Counted from the stretch's first letter, positions 53,139 through 62,225 are shown. The stretch is DNA of 64,000 nucleotides from Iphinoe sp. HA4291-MV1 (GCA_019359415.1 JAHHHH010000001.1:62001-126000); one strand, 5' to 3'. The notes: generated by a model not told the origin, from the sequence alone. A program made the numbers and translations.

Positions 53139-53384
53139 TCAAAGTTTATCCCACCATTCAGAAATCCCGTCCCCAATCCAATCCCCTGCAACAGCTCCAA
53201 CAACAGCACCTTCAACATTGCCGACGAGGAACCCTATTATTGCTCCAATAGCTGCCCCAAAATAGCCACTTCCAACAGCTACCACTTCAGGATCATCAAG
53301 GTCAAGCAGTTCCATTTCAAGCTCTAGATCAGATGGCTGCATCTCTACACCTTCTTTTAAGTTATAAATTGAGATAGAAGTCAT
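53139..53384 (-). CDS. Glycine-zipper bacteriocin-like peptide with double-Gly-type leader (2)
   Basis: 81 residues from the ATG at 53382-53384, with AAGGAG eight bases upstream; a TTG two codons earlier overlaps that spacing. A long acidic leader (EMQPSDLELEMELLDLDDPE) ends in VAVGSG at residue 40, a Gly-x-Gly site. The core is YFGAAIGAIIGFLVG, then GAVVGAVAGDWIGDGISEWW, a hydrophobic glycine zipper with Trp at the end. It resembles leader/core peptides of C39-exported bacteriocins (Nif11-like leader style). The dyad motif at 53483-53512 lies about 100 bp upstream. Confidence 0.75.
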   Translation of the reverse strand: MTSISIYNLKEGVEMQPSDLELEMELLDLDDPEVVAVGSGYFGAAIGAIIGFLVGNVEGAVVGAVAGDWIGDGISEWWDKL

Positions 53385-53482
53385 TTGCAAATCTCCTTTT
53401 GAATTTCTAATTGTTCAGTATTATCTGTGTAAACCTAATTCTATATATTCATAGGAATTATTTAATTTCAAGCTATTCCTCG

Positions 53483-53512
53483 AACATAATTCTCTGAATT
53501 ATGTGTCAAAAA
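53483..53512. promoter_or_regulatory. Dyad motif copy 2 (ACATAATTC-TCT-GAATTATGT)
   Basis: Perfect 9-bp dyad with a 3-bp centre followed by GTCAAAAA; same plan as 49926-49955 and 53722-53751. It is 98 bp upstream of the second peptide start. Candidate operator. Confidence 0.5.
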
Positions 53513-53721
53513 TTTTTGATATTCAATTTCAAAATTATAAAACTCTTTTTATCGATTTATTAATGTTGATATAACTATAGCCAAAGCTTGTATCCGAAGA
53601 AAAATATTAGTATTTGCACCCTCTTCCAAAGTAACGTCTATACTTCAGGAGCTTTATACTGTGATAACTGAGAGCTAAATGAGTACTTCTATTGCCCATC
53701 TTTATACTTGCTTATTATACG

Positions 53722-53751
53722 AACATAATTGCTGGAGTTATGTGTTAAAAA
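53722..53751. promoter_or_regulatory. Dyad motif copy 3
   Basis: AACATAATT, GCTGG, AGTTATGT, GTTAAAAA; 26 of 30 positions match copy 2 outside the centre region by eye. It lies 18 bp before the DUF433 start. Confidence 0.45.
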
Positions 53752-53769
53752 CAATCAGTTAAAATTATT

Positions 53770-54090
53770 ATGAAAGCAAAATTCAGCAAACGAACTATGC
53801 AGACTATTACCGACATTGGTACGCTGATTGTCCGCACGCCAGGAACTTGCGGTGGTCGTCCCCGCATCGCCGAAACTCGCATTACGGTTCAGTACATCAT
53901 AAATGAGATTAAAGCCGGTGTTACGCCTGAAGAAATTTTGGAAGATAAAACGCACTTGACACTTGCAGGGATTTATAGCGCTTTGGCATACTATTATGCC
54001 AACAAAGAATCGTTGGATGCCGAATTTGCTGCCTATGATGAAGAATGCTGTCGCCTTGAAGCCAAATATAAAGCAGGAAATCTGTCGTGA
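53770..54090 (+). CDS. DUF433 antitoxin-like protein
   Basis: 106 residues (an ATG at 53797 would remove nine). DUF433 signature: LIVRTPGTCGGRPRIAETRI, then VQYIINEIKAGVTPEEIL and YYANKESLDAEF. It is a small winged-helix-like DNA-binding family that pairs with DUF5615 PIN-like toxins. The downstream gene starts at a GTG overlapping this stop by four bases (GTGA), the classical toxin-antitoxin coupling. Confidence 0.85.
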   Translation: MKAKFSKRTMQTITDIGTLIVRTPGTCGGRPRIAETRITVQYIINEIKAGVTPEEILEDKTHLTLAGIYSALAYYYANKESLDAEFAAYDEECCRLEAKYKAGNLS

Positions 54091-54338
54091 GCCGAATTCG
54101 CTTGTACTTGGATGAAGACACGATGAAAGGGGCGCTGATCCAAGCACTACGAAATGCAGATTTGGATGTCGTTACAGTCGCAGATGTTGGTAGATTAGGA
54201 TACTCCGATGAAGAACAACTGATTTGGGCAGCAGAACAAGAGCGAGTCATTTATAGCTTCAACATTGGTGACTTTTGCCGATTGCATGGTGACTTTATAG
54301 CTATAGTCAACCTCCTTCACAGGGCAAACGCATCTTAA
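54087..54338 (+). CDS. DUF5615 PIN-like toxin, C-terminally shortened
   Basis: 83 residues from a GTG overlapping the DUF433 stop. IRLYLDEDTMKGALIQALRN carries the first Asp pair, and VIYSFNIGDFCRLHGDF the second Asp. Family members usually run to about 110-120 residues with a conserved ending; here the frame ends soon after HGDF in unrelated residues, and another frame continues with SQPPSQGKRILI. A frameshift or deletion has probably removed the C-terminus, so the toxin may be weak or dead. Confidence 0.7.
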   Translation: MSRIRLYLDEDTMKGALIQALRNADLDVVTVADVGRLGYSDEEQLIWAAEQERVIYSFNIGDFCRLHGDFIAIVNLLHRANAS

Positions 54339-54525
54339 TTTAAGGTGATGACGATTGAGGCTTGGTAGTATCAGTAAATTCGAGGTATTTTAATAGGAAA
54401 GATGTCTGCCCAATTGTCAGTAGACCGAAAAGTTTTGTCAGTTAACGTAAGAATCAGGGTTTGAGCCTAAGTTTGGTGAAACTGACCAGAGCGATCGCCC
54501 CAGAGATGATTCATAATTCTATAGT
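54339..54525. other. Spacer without recognised gene
   Basis: Contains a HIP1-like GCGATCGCC and no coding frame. Structured elements follow at 54526-54564 and 54683-54707. Confidence 0.5.
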
Positions 54526-54564
54526 CAGTAGATCACAAAGTTTCTGAAACTTTGTGATCTACTG
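54526..54564. repeat. Perfect 39-bp palindrome (19-bp arms, 1-nt centre)
   Basis: CAGTAGATCACAAAGTTTC (54526-54544), T, then the exact reverse complement (54546-54564). One of the longest perfect palindromes in the window. No U-tract follows. Confidence 0.85.
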
Positions 54565-54578
54565 ATAGTTAATACTTG

Positions 54579-54716
54579 ATGGATGAGATGAAAAAGAAAA
54601 CTGACAAATTTACTGCTAAACGTAACGTTCGTTCAGCTAACCATCCTTATAAAAATCTTCTTTGTACTTTACCCGATAAAGAATCGGTGCAGATTGACTG
54701 CACCGATCGCATTTAA
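54579..54716 (+). CDS. Possible small basic protein (45 aa)
   Basis: MDEMKKKTDKFTAKRNVRSA, then HPYKNLLCTLPDKESVQIDC and TDRI. Lys/Arg-rich N-terminal half. No Shine-Dalgarno is evident, and its 3' end overlaps the hairpin that probably ends the opposing gene. It could be real or chance; not recognised. Confidence 0.25.
   Translation: MDEMKKKTDKFTAKRNVRSANHPYKNLLCTLPDKESVQIDCTDRI
54683..54707 (-). terminator. Probable terminator hairpin of the PIN/TRAM gene
   Basis: ATCGGTGCAG (54683-54692) pairs exactly with CTGCACCGAT (54698-54707), loop of five. On the minus strand it lies 34 bp past the stop codon and is followed by a short TTCTTTAT stretch. Confidence 0.55.
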
Positions 54717-54740
54717 CCCGAATTGAACGTGCCATTGCTT

Positions 54741-55817
54741 TCATGCAAATGCCGAAGCTTGAGGTTTAGCAAAAATCATCCTTCCTGCGGAAGTTTGCAA
54801 AGCACTGGTGACGACTACCCGGAGTTCACCTCCTACATATTTGCGACCTTCCTCAACGACAACCATTGTGCCATCATCTAAATAGCCAATGCCTTGACTA
54901 GGTTCTTTACCCTCTTTAAGAATCTTGAGGTCAATGTTGTCGCCAGGTAGATAGGTAGGACGAACTGCGTGAACTAAATCGTTAACATTCAATACAGGCA
55001 CTTTTTGAACGCTAGCAACTTTGGATAAGTTGTAGTCGTTGGTTAGCAATGTAGCGTTGATTTCTTGAGCGAAACGCACTAATTTAGCGTCAACTGTGGT
55101 AATATCCTCATAATCAACTGAATTGATCAGGATACGCTCAGGATATGCTGCTTTAATCCGATTGAGAATCTCTAGTCCTCGCCTTCCTCGAACCCGCTTT
55201 TGGTCTTTGCTAGCATCAGCGACTTGCTGCAACTCTTGTAAGATAAACTGTGGTATGATAATCTGTCCTTCCAGAAACCCCGTTTCTAACAGTGTTTCAA
55301 TACGACCATCGATAATGCAGCTGGTGTCTACAACTTTGGTGCTGGCGGGTTTGAGAGTCCCTTCCACGACCATTGTTTCCACGGTGTTTGGATTAATAAG
55401 TCTTAATAATCCGCGTCCGTGGGCATCTGCTAAATTCATACCAGTGTAGGACAGTATTATGCTACCAACAACAGCTACCAGTGGTTTTATAAAGCTAAAA
55501 TCTGCTGGAATTGGTAGCAAAAATAGAGGAGCAAGCATTAAGTTTGCTATCAATAGTCCAATGACCAATCCGATCGCACGAGTTAAGATAACTTCAAGTG
55601 GTAGTTCTCTGACTTGAGCCTCCAAGCGACGATATCCTGTTTGGAAACTCAATCCAAGAACACCTCCAAACAGAGCAGCAAAAACAGCGACAACCATGCG
55701 TAAAGCTTCCAGGTTAGAAACTCTAGCTAGTGCCCCTGTTGGTAACAGATCCGTGCTGTAGTAACCTATCCCCGCTCCTGCCAGGACGAATGAGAAAATA
55801 ATAATGGCGTCAAGCAT
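54741..55817 (-). CDS. Membrane PIN/TRAM-domain protein (YacL type)
   Basis: About 358 residues from the ATG at 55815-55817 (MLDAIIIFSFVLAGAGIG); a start seven codons upstream is less likely. Four hydrophobic segments in the first 140 residues anchor it. A PIN domain with VVDTSCIIDGRIETL and DAKLVRFAQEINATLLTNDYNL (conserved Asp residues) and a C-terminal TRAM-like RNA-binding domain (PGDNIDLKILKEG, GIGYLDDGTMVVVEEGRKYVG) follow. Predicted membrane-bound ribonuclease, widely conserved in cyanobacteria and Firmicutes; its substrate is unknown. Monocistronic, with its own hairpin terminator. Confidence 0.9.
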   Translation of the reverse strand: MLDAIIIFSFVLAGAGIGYYSTDLLPTGALARVSNLEALRMVVAVFAALFGGVLGLSFQTGYRRLEAQVRELPLEVILTRAIGLVIGLLIANLMLAPLFLLPIPADFSFIKPLVAVVGSIILSYTGMNLADAHGRGLLRLINPNTVETMVVEGTLKPASTKVVDTSCIIDGRIETLLETGFLEGQIIIPQFILQELQQVADASKDQKRVRGRRGLEILNRIKAAYPERILINSVDYEDITTVDAKLVRFAQEINATLLTNDYNLSKVASVQKVPVLNVNDLVHAVRPTYLPGDNIDLKILKEGKEPSQGIGYLDDGTMVVVEEGRKYVGGELRVVVTSALQTSAGRMIFAKPQASAFA

Positions 55818-56073
55818 TGTTGTATGATTTCCCTGCAACTGTGTTACCCGAGAAAGTAAAGTATTTTTTATTTCCTCGGCAAGATAGATTTAAAAACATT
55901 TATGATCATACTAAGAGGCTTAGTGTGATAACATCTGCAATCATTATAACCAAAGAGTTTTATGCTTTATCTTTTTCATGTTTTTATTGTAAAACGCTCA
56001 AAAAATCTAAATAACACAGTCTTTTCATAAGTTTGTAATTATGTAAATGATAATTTGAATTTTTATCAACAAA

Positions 56074-57258
56074 ATGATTCAAAGAGTTTCTGCTTGCAAT
56101 ATTCCAAATTCCGCTTATATTCATATTCCCTTTTGCAGAAGGCGATGCTTTTACTGTGATTTTCCTGTATCAGTTGTGGGGGAGCGCTTGCGGGGTGAAA
56201 CATCTGGCACTATCTCCCAATACGTTAATATGCTATGTCAAGAAATTGCCATCACGCCAGCCCTCGGTCAACCATTGATAACAATTTTCCTTGGTGGCGG
56301 GACTCCTTCTCTTGTGTCTACAGAACAGTTACAACGGATATTGGAAGCACTTGACAAACGCTTTTGTGTATCTCCTGGGGTAGAAATTTCCATGGAAATA
56401 GACCCAGGTACGTTTGATTTGGTACATTTACAAGGTTACTGTAGTGCAGGTGTGAATCGGATAAGCTTAGGTATACAAGCGTTTCAAGAAGATTTATTGC
56501 AAGTTTGCGGGCGATCGCACTCTGTCTGTGATATAATTACAGCCGTAGACCTGATTCGACAAGTTAGGATTCCCGAATTCAGCATAGACTTAATTTCAGG
56601 ATTACCGCATCAGACTTTAGATAGGTGGCAAGAGTCTTTAGAAAAAGCGGTTGCTATAGCACCCACACATATCTCAATTTACGACCTTACCATTGAGCCT
56701 GGAACTGCTTTTGGTCGTTACTATAAACCTGGGGATCAACCTTTGCCGACGGATGAAACCACAGTCAAAATGTACCGCATGGCACAGGAAATTTTGACGG
56801 GTGCAGGTTATGAGCATTATGAAATCTCCAACTACGCACAGCCAGGACATCAGTGTCGCCATAATCGAGTTTATTGGGAAAATCGCCCATATTATGGCTT
56901 TGGTATGGGTGCGGCGAGTTACGTAGAAGGGAAACGGTTCACTCGTCCGCGTAAAACGAAGGAGTACTATCAGTGGGTGCAAGATGGTGGTGTGATTGAT
57001 TGCGAAGTGACATCACCAGATGAAGTTTTGTTAGAAACTTTAATGCTGGGGTTGCGTTTAGCAGAGGGTGTGAGTTTGGTGGTATTGGTGGAACGGTTTG
57101 GGGAAGAGAAGGTAGAGAAGATTCATGAGTGTTTGCAACCGTACTTTGAGAAAGGTTGGGTGGAAGTTGTGCAAGGAAAGTTGCGGTTGAGCGATCCCGA
57201 TGGGTTTTTGTTTTCTAATGTGGTGTTGGCGGGATTGTTTCAGGAGTTGGGGGAATGA
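56074..57258 (+). CDS. hemW: HemW-like radical SAM protein (heme chaperone type)
   Basis: 394 residues. The radical SAM cluster motif CRRRCFYC places the 4Fe-4S ligands at Cys21, Cys25 and Cys28. The SAM-binding glycines follow in IFLGGGTPSL, then EIDPGTF, RISLGIQAFQ and the HemW C-terminal domain (YGFGMGAASYVEGKRF, LETLMLGLRLAEGV). Once annotated as oxygen-independent coproporphyrinogen oxidase; proteins of this length and motif are now taken as HemW, which binds and transfers heme. A roughly 230-bp AT-rich spacer precedes the ATG. Strandwise alone. Confidence 0.88.
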   Translation: MIQRVSACNIPNSAYIHIPFCRRRCFYCDFPVSVVGERLRGETSGTISQYVNMLCQEIAITPALGQPLITIFLGGGTPSLVSTEQLQRILEALDKRFCVSPGVEISMEIDPGTFDLVHLQGYCSAGVNRISLGIQAFQEDLLQVCGRSHSVCDIITAVDLIRQVRIPEFSIDLISGLPHQTLDRWQESLEKAVAIAPTHISIYDLTIEPGTAFGRYYKPGDQPLPTDETTVKMYRMAQEILTGAGYEHYEISNYAQPGHQCRHNRVYWENRPYYGFGMGAASYVEGKRFTRPRKTKEYYQWVQDGGVIDCEVTSPDEVLLETLMLGLRLAEGVSLVVLVERFGEEKVEKIHECLQPYFEKGWVEVVQGKLRLSDPDGFLFSNVVLAGLFQELGE

Positions 57259-57585
57259 ACCGCAAAGGCGCACCAGGACGCAGAGGAAAGAGTTACGCAC
57301 TTTACAAAGATGCAGCTATATGCATTAACAACACGGTGCACTCGCAATGCAATTGTGTAGACGATGCACGCTGTTTGTGTAGTCTAACCGTCTAGTCTGT
57401 GGGCGATCATGAAGCGGATGTTTTCCCATATCGAGCAGCAATTGTGCATAAGTTGATTTTACTTACATATATAAGATACCAGAGCGAAAGCAAACAAGAT
57501 TATCTGAGATGAGAGCAAACTGCTAGGGTTGTGCGTATCACACAATCATCTTTTTGTCAATGCGTAAGTCCTAAAGGAGAATTTC
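57259..57585. other. Intergenic region, nothing recognised
   Basis: 327 bp before the GMC oxidoreductase; likely holds its promoter. No gene or clear repeat seen. Confidence 0.5.
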
Positions 57586-59145
57586 ATGACGAAATATGAC
57601 TACATTGTGATTGGTGCAGGTTCGGCAGGCTGCGTTGTCACTAACCGTCTGACACAAGACACTAAAACAACAGTGTTATTACTCGAAGCTGGCAACCCAG
57701 ATACTAAACCGGAGATTCAAATCCCAGCGGAATGCGTAAACCTACCAGGCTCCGAGGTGGACTGGGAATATTTTTCGGAACCAGAACCGTACCTCAATAA
57801 TCGCAAAATCTTTTGTCCCCGTGGTAAAGTCTTGGGTGGTTGCAGTTCAATTAATTTCCTGCTTTATGTCCGAGGTAATCATCACGATTATGACCACTGG
57901 CAGGAATTGGGGAATCCCGGTTGGAGTTACCAAGATGTACTGCCCTATTTCAAGAAATCTGAGAACCAGCAACGCGGTGCCTCCCAATACCATAGTATTG
58001 ATGGTGAGTTGAGCGTTACCGATCTCCAAGCCCCGACTGTGGCATCTCAACGATTTGTAGACGCATGTGTGGCAATGGGATATGACTACAATCCTGATTT
58101 CAACGGAATGCAGCAGGAAGGTGCCGGACCTTATCAGTTTACAATTAAAGATGGTAAACGGCACAGTGCAGCTGCTGCATTCCTCCTACCAATTCTCAAG
58201 CGTCCCAATTTGACAACGATGACAGGAGCGCTGGTAACTCGATTGTTGTTTGAGGGAACTCGCACTGTTGGGGTGGAATATATGCACCATGGTCAGCTGC
58301 ACCAAGCCAGAGTCAACCAGGAAGTGATTTTAAGTGCTGGCGCGTTCGATTCGCCCAAGCTGCTGATGCTTTCCGGCATTGGTGATGCAGAACAATTACA
58401 AGCATTGGGGATTCCTGTAGTTGTTGATTTGCCTAGTGTCGGTCAAAACCTCCAAGACCACGTTTTGGTTCCTGTGCCATATGAGGCAACTGGTGATTTA
58501 CAACCTGCAATCACCAGTACTGGTATAAGTGAAACCGGATTGTTTTTGCATAGCGAGGGTAATCTGGATGTTGCGCCAGATTTACAGTTTTTCTTCGGTC
58601 CCATTCTGTGGACACCTCCTGGTTATGCTCGTTCTGGTCCAGGATTCATTGGTACAGTCAGTTTGACTCATCCCCAAAACATTGGGAGTGTCAGTTTGCG
58701 TTCGCCTGACCCCAAAGACGCACCAATCCTTCGGATGAACTTTCTCCAAAGTCAATCCGATGTGCAAAAGCTAGTTGCCGGGATTAAATTAATGCGTAAA
58801 TTGTTTCATACAAGTGCCTTTGATGAATTTCGAGGCGAGGAAGTCGCTCCTGGTGCTGAGGTTCAAAGTGATGAAGCACTCGAAGCGTACATCCGGGAAA
58901 CTTGTGGTACTGTGTTTCATCCTGTCGGTACCTGCAAAATGGGAACTGACCCAATGGCGGTTGTAGACCCCAAACTACGGGTATATGGGGTTGAGGGCTT
59001 GCGTATAGTCGATGCATCAATTATGCCAACTCTGACCACGGGAAATACTAACGCACCCACAATTATGATCGGCGAAAAAGCAGCCGATTTAATTAAAGCC
59101 GCAGGTTGCGTTTCACAGCAAGCACTTTCAGCAATTGCAAACTAA
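57586..59145 (+). CDS. GMC family FAD-dependent oxidoreductase (choline/alcohol dehydrogenase-like)
   Basis: 519 residues; GGAG lies six bases before the ATG. The N-terminal FAD-binding dinucleotide fold is YDYIVIGAGSAGCVVTNRL. GMC signatures follow: GKVLGGCSSINFLLYVRG and EVILSAGAFDSPKLLMLSGIG. The active-site His is in CGTVFHPVGTCKMG and the C-terminal part is VDASIMPTLTTGNTNAPTIM. The family oxidises alcohols such as choline, glucose or others; choline dehydrogenase (BetA) is the common annotation but the substrate cannot be fixed here. No betaine-aldehyde dehydrogenase gene lies nearby. Confidence 0.9.
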   Translation: MTKYDYIVIGAGSAGCVVTNRLTQDTKTTVLLLEAGNPDTKPEIQIPAECVNLPGSEVDWEYFSEPEPYLNNRKIFCPRGKVLGGCSSINFLLYVRGNHHDYDHWQELGNPGWSYQDVLPYFKKSENQQRGASQYHSIDGELSVTDLQAPTVASQRFVDACVAMGYDYNPDFNGMQQEGAGPYQFTIKDGKRHSAAAAFLLPILKRPNLTTMTGALVTRLLFEGTRTVGVEYMHHGQLHQARVNQEVILSAGAFDSPKLLMLSGIGDAEQLQALGIPVVVDLPSVGQNLQDHVLVPVPYEATGDLQPAITSTGISETGLFLHSEGNLDVAPDLQFFFGPILWTPPGYARSGPGFIGTVSLTHPQNIGSVSLRSPDPKDAPILRMNFLQSQSDVQKLVAGIKLMRKLFHTSAFDEFRGEEVAPGAEVQSDEALEAYIRETCGTVFHPVGTCKMGTDPMAVVDPKLRVYGVEGLRIVDASIMPTLTTGNTNAPTIMIGEKAADLIKAAGCVSQQALSAIAN

Positions 59146-59282
59146 CTCGCTCAAGCGATCGCCTTTGGCAGCGCCAAAGGCAATCACCATGAAAGCAAAC
59201 CCTTGGGATAGACGCTCCCATGCTCCCGATGAAGTAAGAAGTAAATGTCTAATTTGTCGAGATTTTATATAGCAGTTAAACT

Positions 59283-59918
59283 ATGGTAAGGTCAGTTGCT
59301 ATTGGGGAAAATATCACCAGTCTCAATGAAGTACACGCTAGGTTCAATCTGAGAACTGTGGATGATGAGCAGTTCTTTGGGGAATGGTTAGATGAGTTAC
59401 CTGAAATCAGTGATCAGGAAAAGAATTCGCTGGATAAGGTAAAAGAGAGATATCTCTACCATAGAGCTGCTGGTCCAGTGGCGGAAGGTGCAGTTAAGAT
59501 GATTGTCGTCTCCCCGTTGTTGGAATTGGCGGGTTTTTATGACTCTCCCTTTCGCATTCGCGCCGAGGAGTCTGTACAAATAGCTGTTGAAGATAGGGAC
59601 GAAGTTTTACGTGGGCGTATTGATGCTTTGATTGTACAAGATAGGTTTTGGGTGTTAGTTGTTGAGTCGAAGCGGACAACTTTCAATATGGATATTGCAA
59701 TTCCCCAAGCTCTGACTTACATGATGGCAAATCCCTATCCCGATAAAGCTGTTTTTGGGTTAGCTACCAATGGAAGCAATTTCATGTTTATCAAGCTGGT
59801 GAAAGACGACTCACCACAATATGCTTTGTCAGATGAGTTTTCGGTTTATCGTCGTCGTAATGAACTTTATGATGTGTTACGGGTATTGAAGCGAATTGCA
59901 GGAGCGATCGCACCTTAA
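59283..59918 (+). CDS. Type I restriction HsdR-N-like nuclease-fold protein
   Basis: 211 residues. After a helical N-terminal part, VKMIVVSPLLELAGFYDSPF and then GRIDALIVQDRFWVLVVESK have the PD-(D/E)xK order (D in GRIDALI, ExK in VVESK). The ending with PYPDKAVFGLATNGSNFMFI is typical of stand-alone HsdR_N-like cyanobacterial proteins. No HsdM/HsdS or helicase genes are present, so it is not a restriction system by itself. Nuclease activity is predicted from the motif; the role is unknown. Confidence 0.78.
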   Translation: MVRSVAIGENITSLNEVHARFNLRTVDDEQFFGEWLDELPEISDQEKNSLDKVKERYLYHRAAGPVAEGAVKMIVVSPLLELAGFYDSPFRIRAEESVQIAVEDRDEVLRGRIDALIVQDRFWVLVVESKRTTFNMDIAIPQALTYMMANPYPDKAVFGLATNGSNFMFIKLVKDDSPQYALSDEFSVYRRRNELYDVLRVLKRIAGAIAP

Positions 59919-60088
59919 AGCACTGCGCTCTGGGGAATCGCTCTAGCAAGGAGCCGCGCAGGAGCATTGCTCTATGAGACTTTCCACCAACGCGTATTAA
60001 AAATTATAGTAATTCTCAGAAAATCTGGAAAATGCGTTGTAGAAACTGTATGAAGGGTTAATGCAATCTTCTTATTTATATAATTATT

Positions 60089-62203
60089 ATGCCGCCAGAC
60101 TTCTCCGATCAAAATCTTAGAGGGCGTTCGTTCAAAGGTCGAGATTTGACAGGGGCGAACTTTAGCTCTGCAAATATTCGAGGTTGCGATTTTACTGGTG
60201 CAAATCTTATCGGTGCAAACTTCAGCCATGCGAAGGCGGGACTGCGAAAGCGCTGGGCTATTTTCCTGGTTGTTGTTTCGTGGTTACTGTCGGGAGTATC
60301 AGGAATTCTCTCTGCTTTTGCTGGCTATTTGGTGGCGTTCCTACTATTTTATTCAAGTAAAGACCTTCAAGAGCAAATAGCTTATCAAATTGCGGGCTGC
60401 ATTATTATAGTTACACTTGCTATTTTCATTTTCATCACAATTCGCCAAGGAATACAAGCAGGTTTAGGAGCCATCGCCTTCGCCGGAGTCATCGCCGTCG
60501 CCGTCGCCGTCGCCGGAGCCTTCGCCTTCGCCGTCGCCTTCGCCGTCGCCGGAGTCGTCGCCGGAGCCGTCGCCTTCGCCGTCGCCATCGCCATCGCCAT
60601 CGCCATCGCCATCGCCGTCGCCGGAGCCGGAGCCGGAGCCGGAGCCGTCGCCGTCGCCGTCGCCTTCGCCGGAGCCGTCGCCTTCGCCGGAGCCGTCGCC
60701 TTCGCCGGAGCCGTCGCCTTCGCCGTCGTCGTCGCCGTCGCCATCGCCATCGCCGTCGCCGTCGTATTATTAAGTATTTATATTAGTTGGCGAGCAATAA
60801 AGGGAGACGAAAAGCACGCCGTGATTCGGAACACCGCTGTTGCTTTTGCCGCTTTTCTTGCCGCTTTTCGCGGTACAAGTTTTCGCAAAGCTAACTTAAC
60901 TGATGCTAATTTTACAGGAGCGACACTCAAAAGTACAGATTTTAGAGAAGCGATTCTGACTCGTACCTGCTTCCGCAAAACTAAAAAGCTTGACTTTGCT
61001 CGTGCTGGTGTAACATATCTTCAAAAAGCCCAAGTGCGTCAGGTACTGGTAACAGGACAAGGAGCGGACATAAATTTCGACCGTCAAAACTTGCGGGGGA
61101 TTAACTTGCATGGAGCTTACTTAATAGATGCAAGTTTTGTGAGCACAGATTTAAGTGAGGCGAATTTGCAAGATGCTGATTTATCGAGAGCCAAGTTAGT
61201 ACAAGCACAGTTAGACAGAACTGATTTTACAGGTGCGACTCTCACCGGAGCATATATTAAAAATTGGGGTATTACCAGCGACACGAAATTTGATGGGGTG
61301 CGATGCTCTTACGTTTATATGCGCCTCCCCACAAAAGAAAATCCTGACCCCTTGCGTAAACCGGATAACAGGGAAGAGGTTTTTGCTGATGGGGAGTTTG
61401 GTGATTTTATTAAACCGATTGTTGATACTCTTGACCTTTATCATAACCAAGGCGTTGACCCGAGAGCGATCGCTATTTCTTTTAAGCAGTTAGCAGAGAA
61501 TCACCCAGAAGCAGAATTAGAAATTGTAGCAATGGAAAAACGGGGTAGAGATAAGTTTTTGCTTCGTGCTAAAACTGCAGAGAATATTGATAAATCTCAA
61601 CTCAGTGCCGAATATTTTGATACTTATAATCAGATTAAAGGTTTGCCAGAACGTGAAACAAAGTTACTTTTGGCGGAAAAAGAAAACCAAATACGTAGAT
61701 TAGAAAATATGGTAATGACGGCGCTAGAGCGTCCTGGCTTTTATTCAAATGTTGAACAGGTAGGTTCTATGACTAACAATCCAGGTGGAATTTCTCAAAA
61801 TATGAGCGGTGGTACAATGCATGGTGGGATGCAAGCTGTACAGGGCAATCAAAATCAGCAAAGTATGGAGACTAGTGTAACTGCATCAGGTGAAAAACAA
61901 CTCACCCAAGAAGATGTCATCCGGATGCTAGCACAGATTCAGCAAATGGTTGAGGAATTCCCAGAACTTCCAGAAGCTACAAAAGAGAAGTCACTGAAGT
62001 ATCTGGGAGCAGCCAAAGAAGAAGCTCAAGCAACAGAACCTGATAAACAGCTAGCTGCTGGAAATTTAAAACGTATGGCTGAAACGTTGAAGACGACAGG
62101 CGAAACTGTAGCGACAACTAAAACGCTTTGGCAAAATGTCAAACCTGTTTTAGAACAACTCCCAACCTGGTTTGGCGTTGCTAAACATTTCTTTGGTATC
62201 TAG
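60089..62203 (+). CDS. Pentapeptide-repeat membrane protein with low-complexity A/V/G segment
   Basis: 704 residues. N-terminal pentapeptide repeats ([20 protein letters not shown]...) are followed by two membrane helices (about 56-80 and 96-120) and a roughly 100-residue stretch of only A, V, I, F and G (about 128-229). Next are a charged loop, more pentapeptides ([40 protein letters not shown]), then a domain shared by cyanobacterial NTPase-linked proteins ([20 protein letters not shown]). The C-terminal part is helical, [20 protein letters not shown], ending [11 protein letters not shown]. Pentapeptide repeats fold into a quadrilateral beta-helix for protein contacts. Function unknown. A 21-bp array follows 23 bp after the stop. 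Confidence 0.8.
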   Translation: MPPDFSDQNLRGRSFKGRDLTGANFSSANIRGCDFTGANLIGANFSHAKAGLRKRWAIFLVVVSWLLSGVSGILSAFAGYLVAFLLFYSSKDLQEQIAYQIAGCIIIVTLAIFIFITIRQGIQAGLGAIAFAGVIAVAVAVAGAFAFAVAFAVAGVVAGAVAFAVAIAIAIAIAIAVAGAGAGAGAVAVAVAFAGAVAFAGAVAFAGAVAFAVVVAVAIAIAVAVVLLSIYISWRAIKGDEKHAVIRNTAVAFAAFLAAFRGTSFRKANLTDANFTGATLKSTDFREAILTRTCFRKTKKLDFARAGVTYLQKAQVRQVLVTGQGADINFDRQNLRGINLHGAYLIDASFVSTDLSEANLQDADLSRAKLVQAQLDRTDFTGATLTGAYIKNWGITSDTKFDGVRCSYVYMRLPTKENPDPLRKPDNREEVFADGEFGDFIKPIVDTLDLYHNQGVDPRAIAISFKQLAENHPEAELEIVAMEKRGRDKFLLRAKTAENIDKSQLSAEYFDTYNQIKGLPERETKLLLAEKENQIRRLENMVMTALERPGFYSNVEQVGSMTNNPGGISQNMSGGTMHGGMQAVQGNQNQQSMETSVTASGEKQLTQEDVIRMLAQIQQMVEEFPELPEATKEKSLKYLGAAKEEAQATEPDKQLAAGNLKRMAETLKTTGETVATTKTLWQNVKPVLEQLPTWFGVAKHFFGI
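60471..60775. repeat. Hexanucleotide low-complexity tract (GCCnTC / GCCGGA)
   Basis: About 300 bp built almost wholly of GCCGTC, GCCTTC, GCCATC and GCCGGA hexamers within the pentapeptide gene, coding for alternating Ala with Val, Phe, Ile and Gly. GC content is far above the surroundings. The opposite strand is also open, a by-product of the repeat. Confidence 0.92.
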
Positions 62204-62225
62204 TAGAAAGGTAAGAGATCAAAAG

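Larger units (their letters stand above)
53391..53769. other. Divergent AT-rich regulatory spacer
   Basis: Between the second peptide gene (leftward) and the DUF433 gene (rightward). It holds two copies of the AACATAATT dyad, the clearest structured elements here. No gene seen. Confidence 0.5.

Noticed and set aside
59283-59918. Complete type I restriction system
   Set aside because: Only an HsdR N-terminal-like nuclease fold is found; there are no helicase, HsdM or HsdS genes.
60385-60750. 121-codon minus-strand frame rich in Ala-Thr-Lys
   Set aside because: It is the complement of the hexanucleotide tract in the pentapeptide gene; open only because of the repeat.
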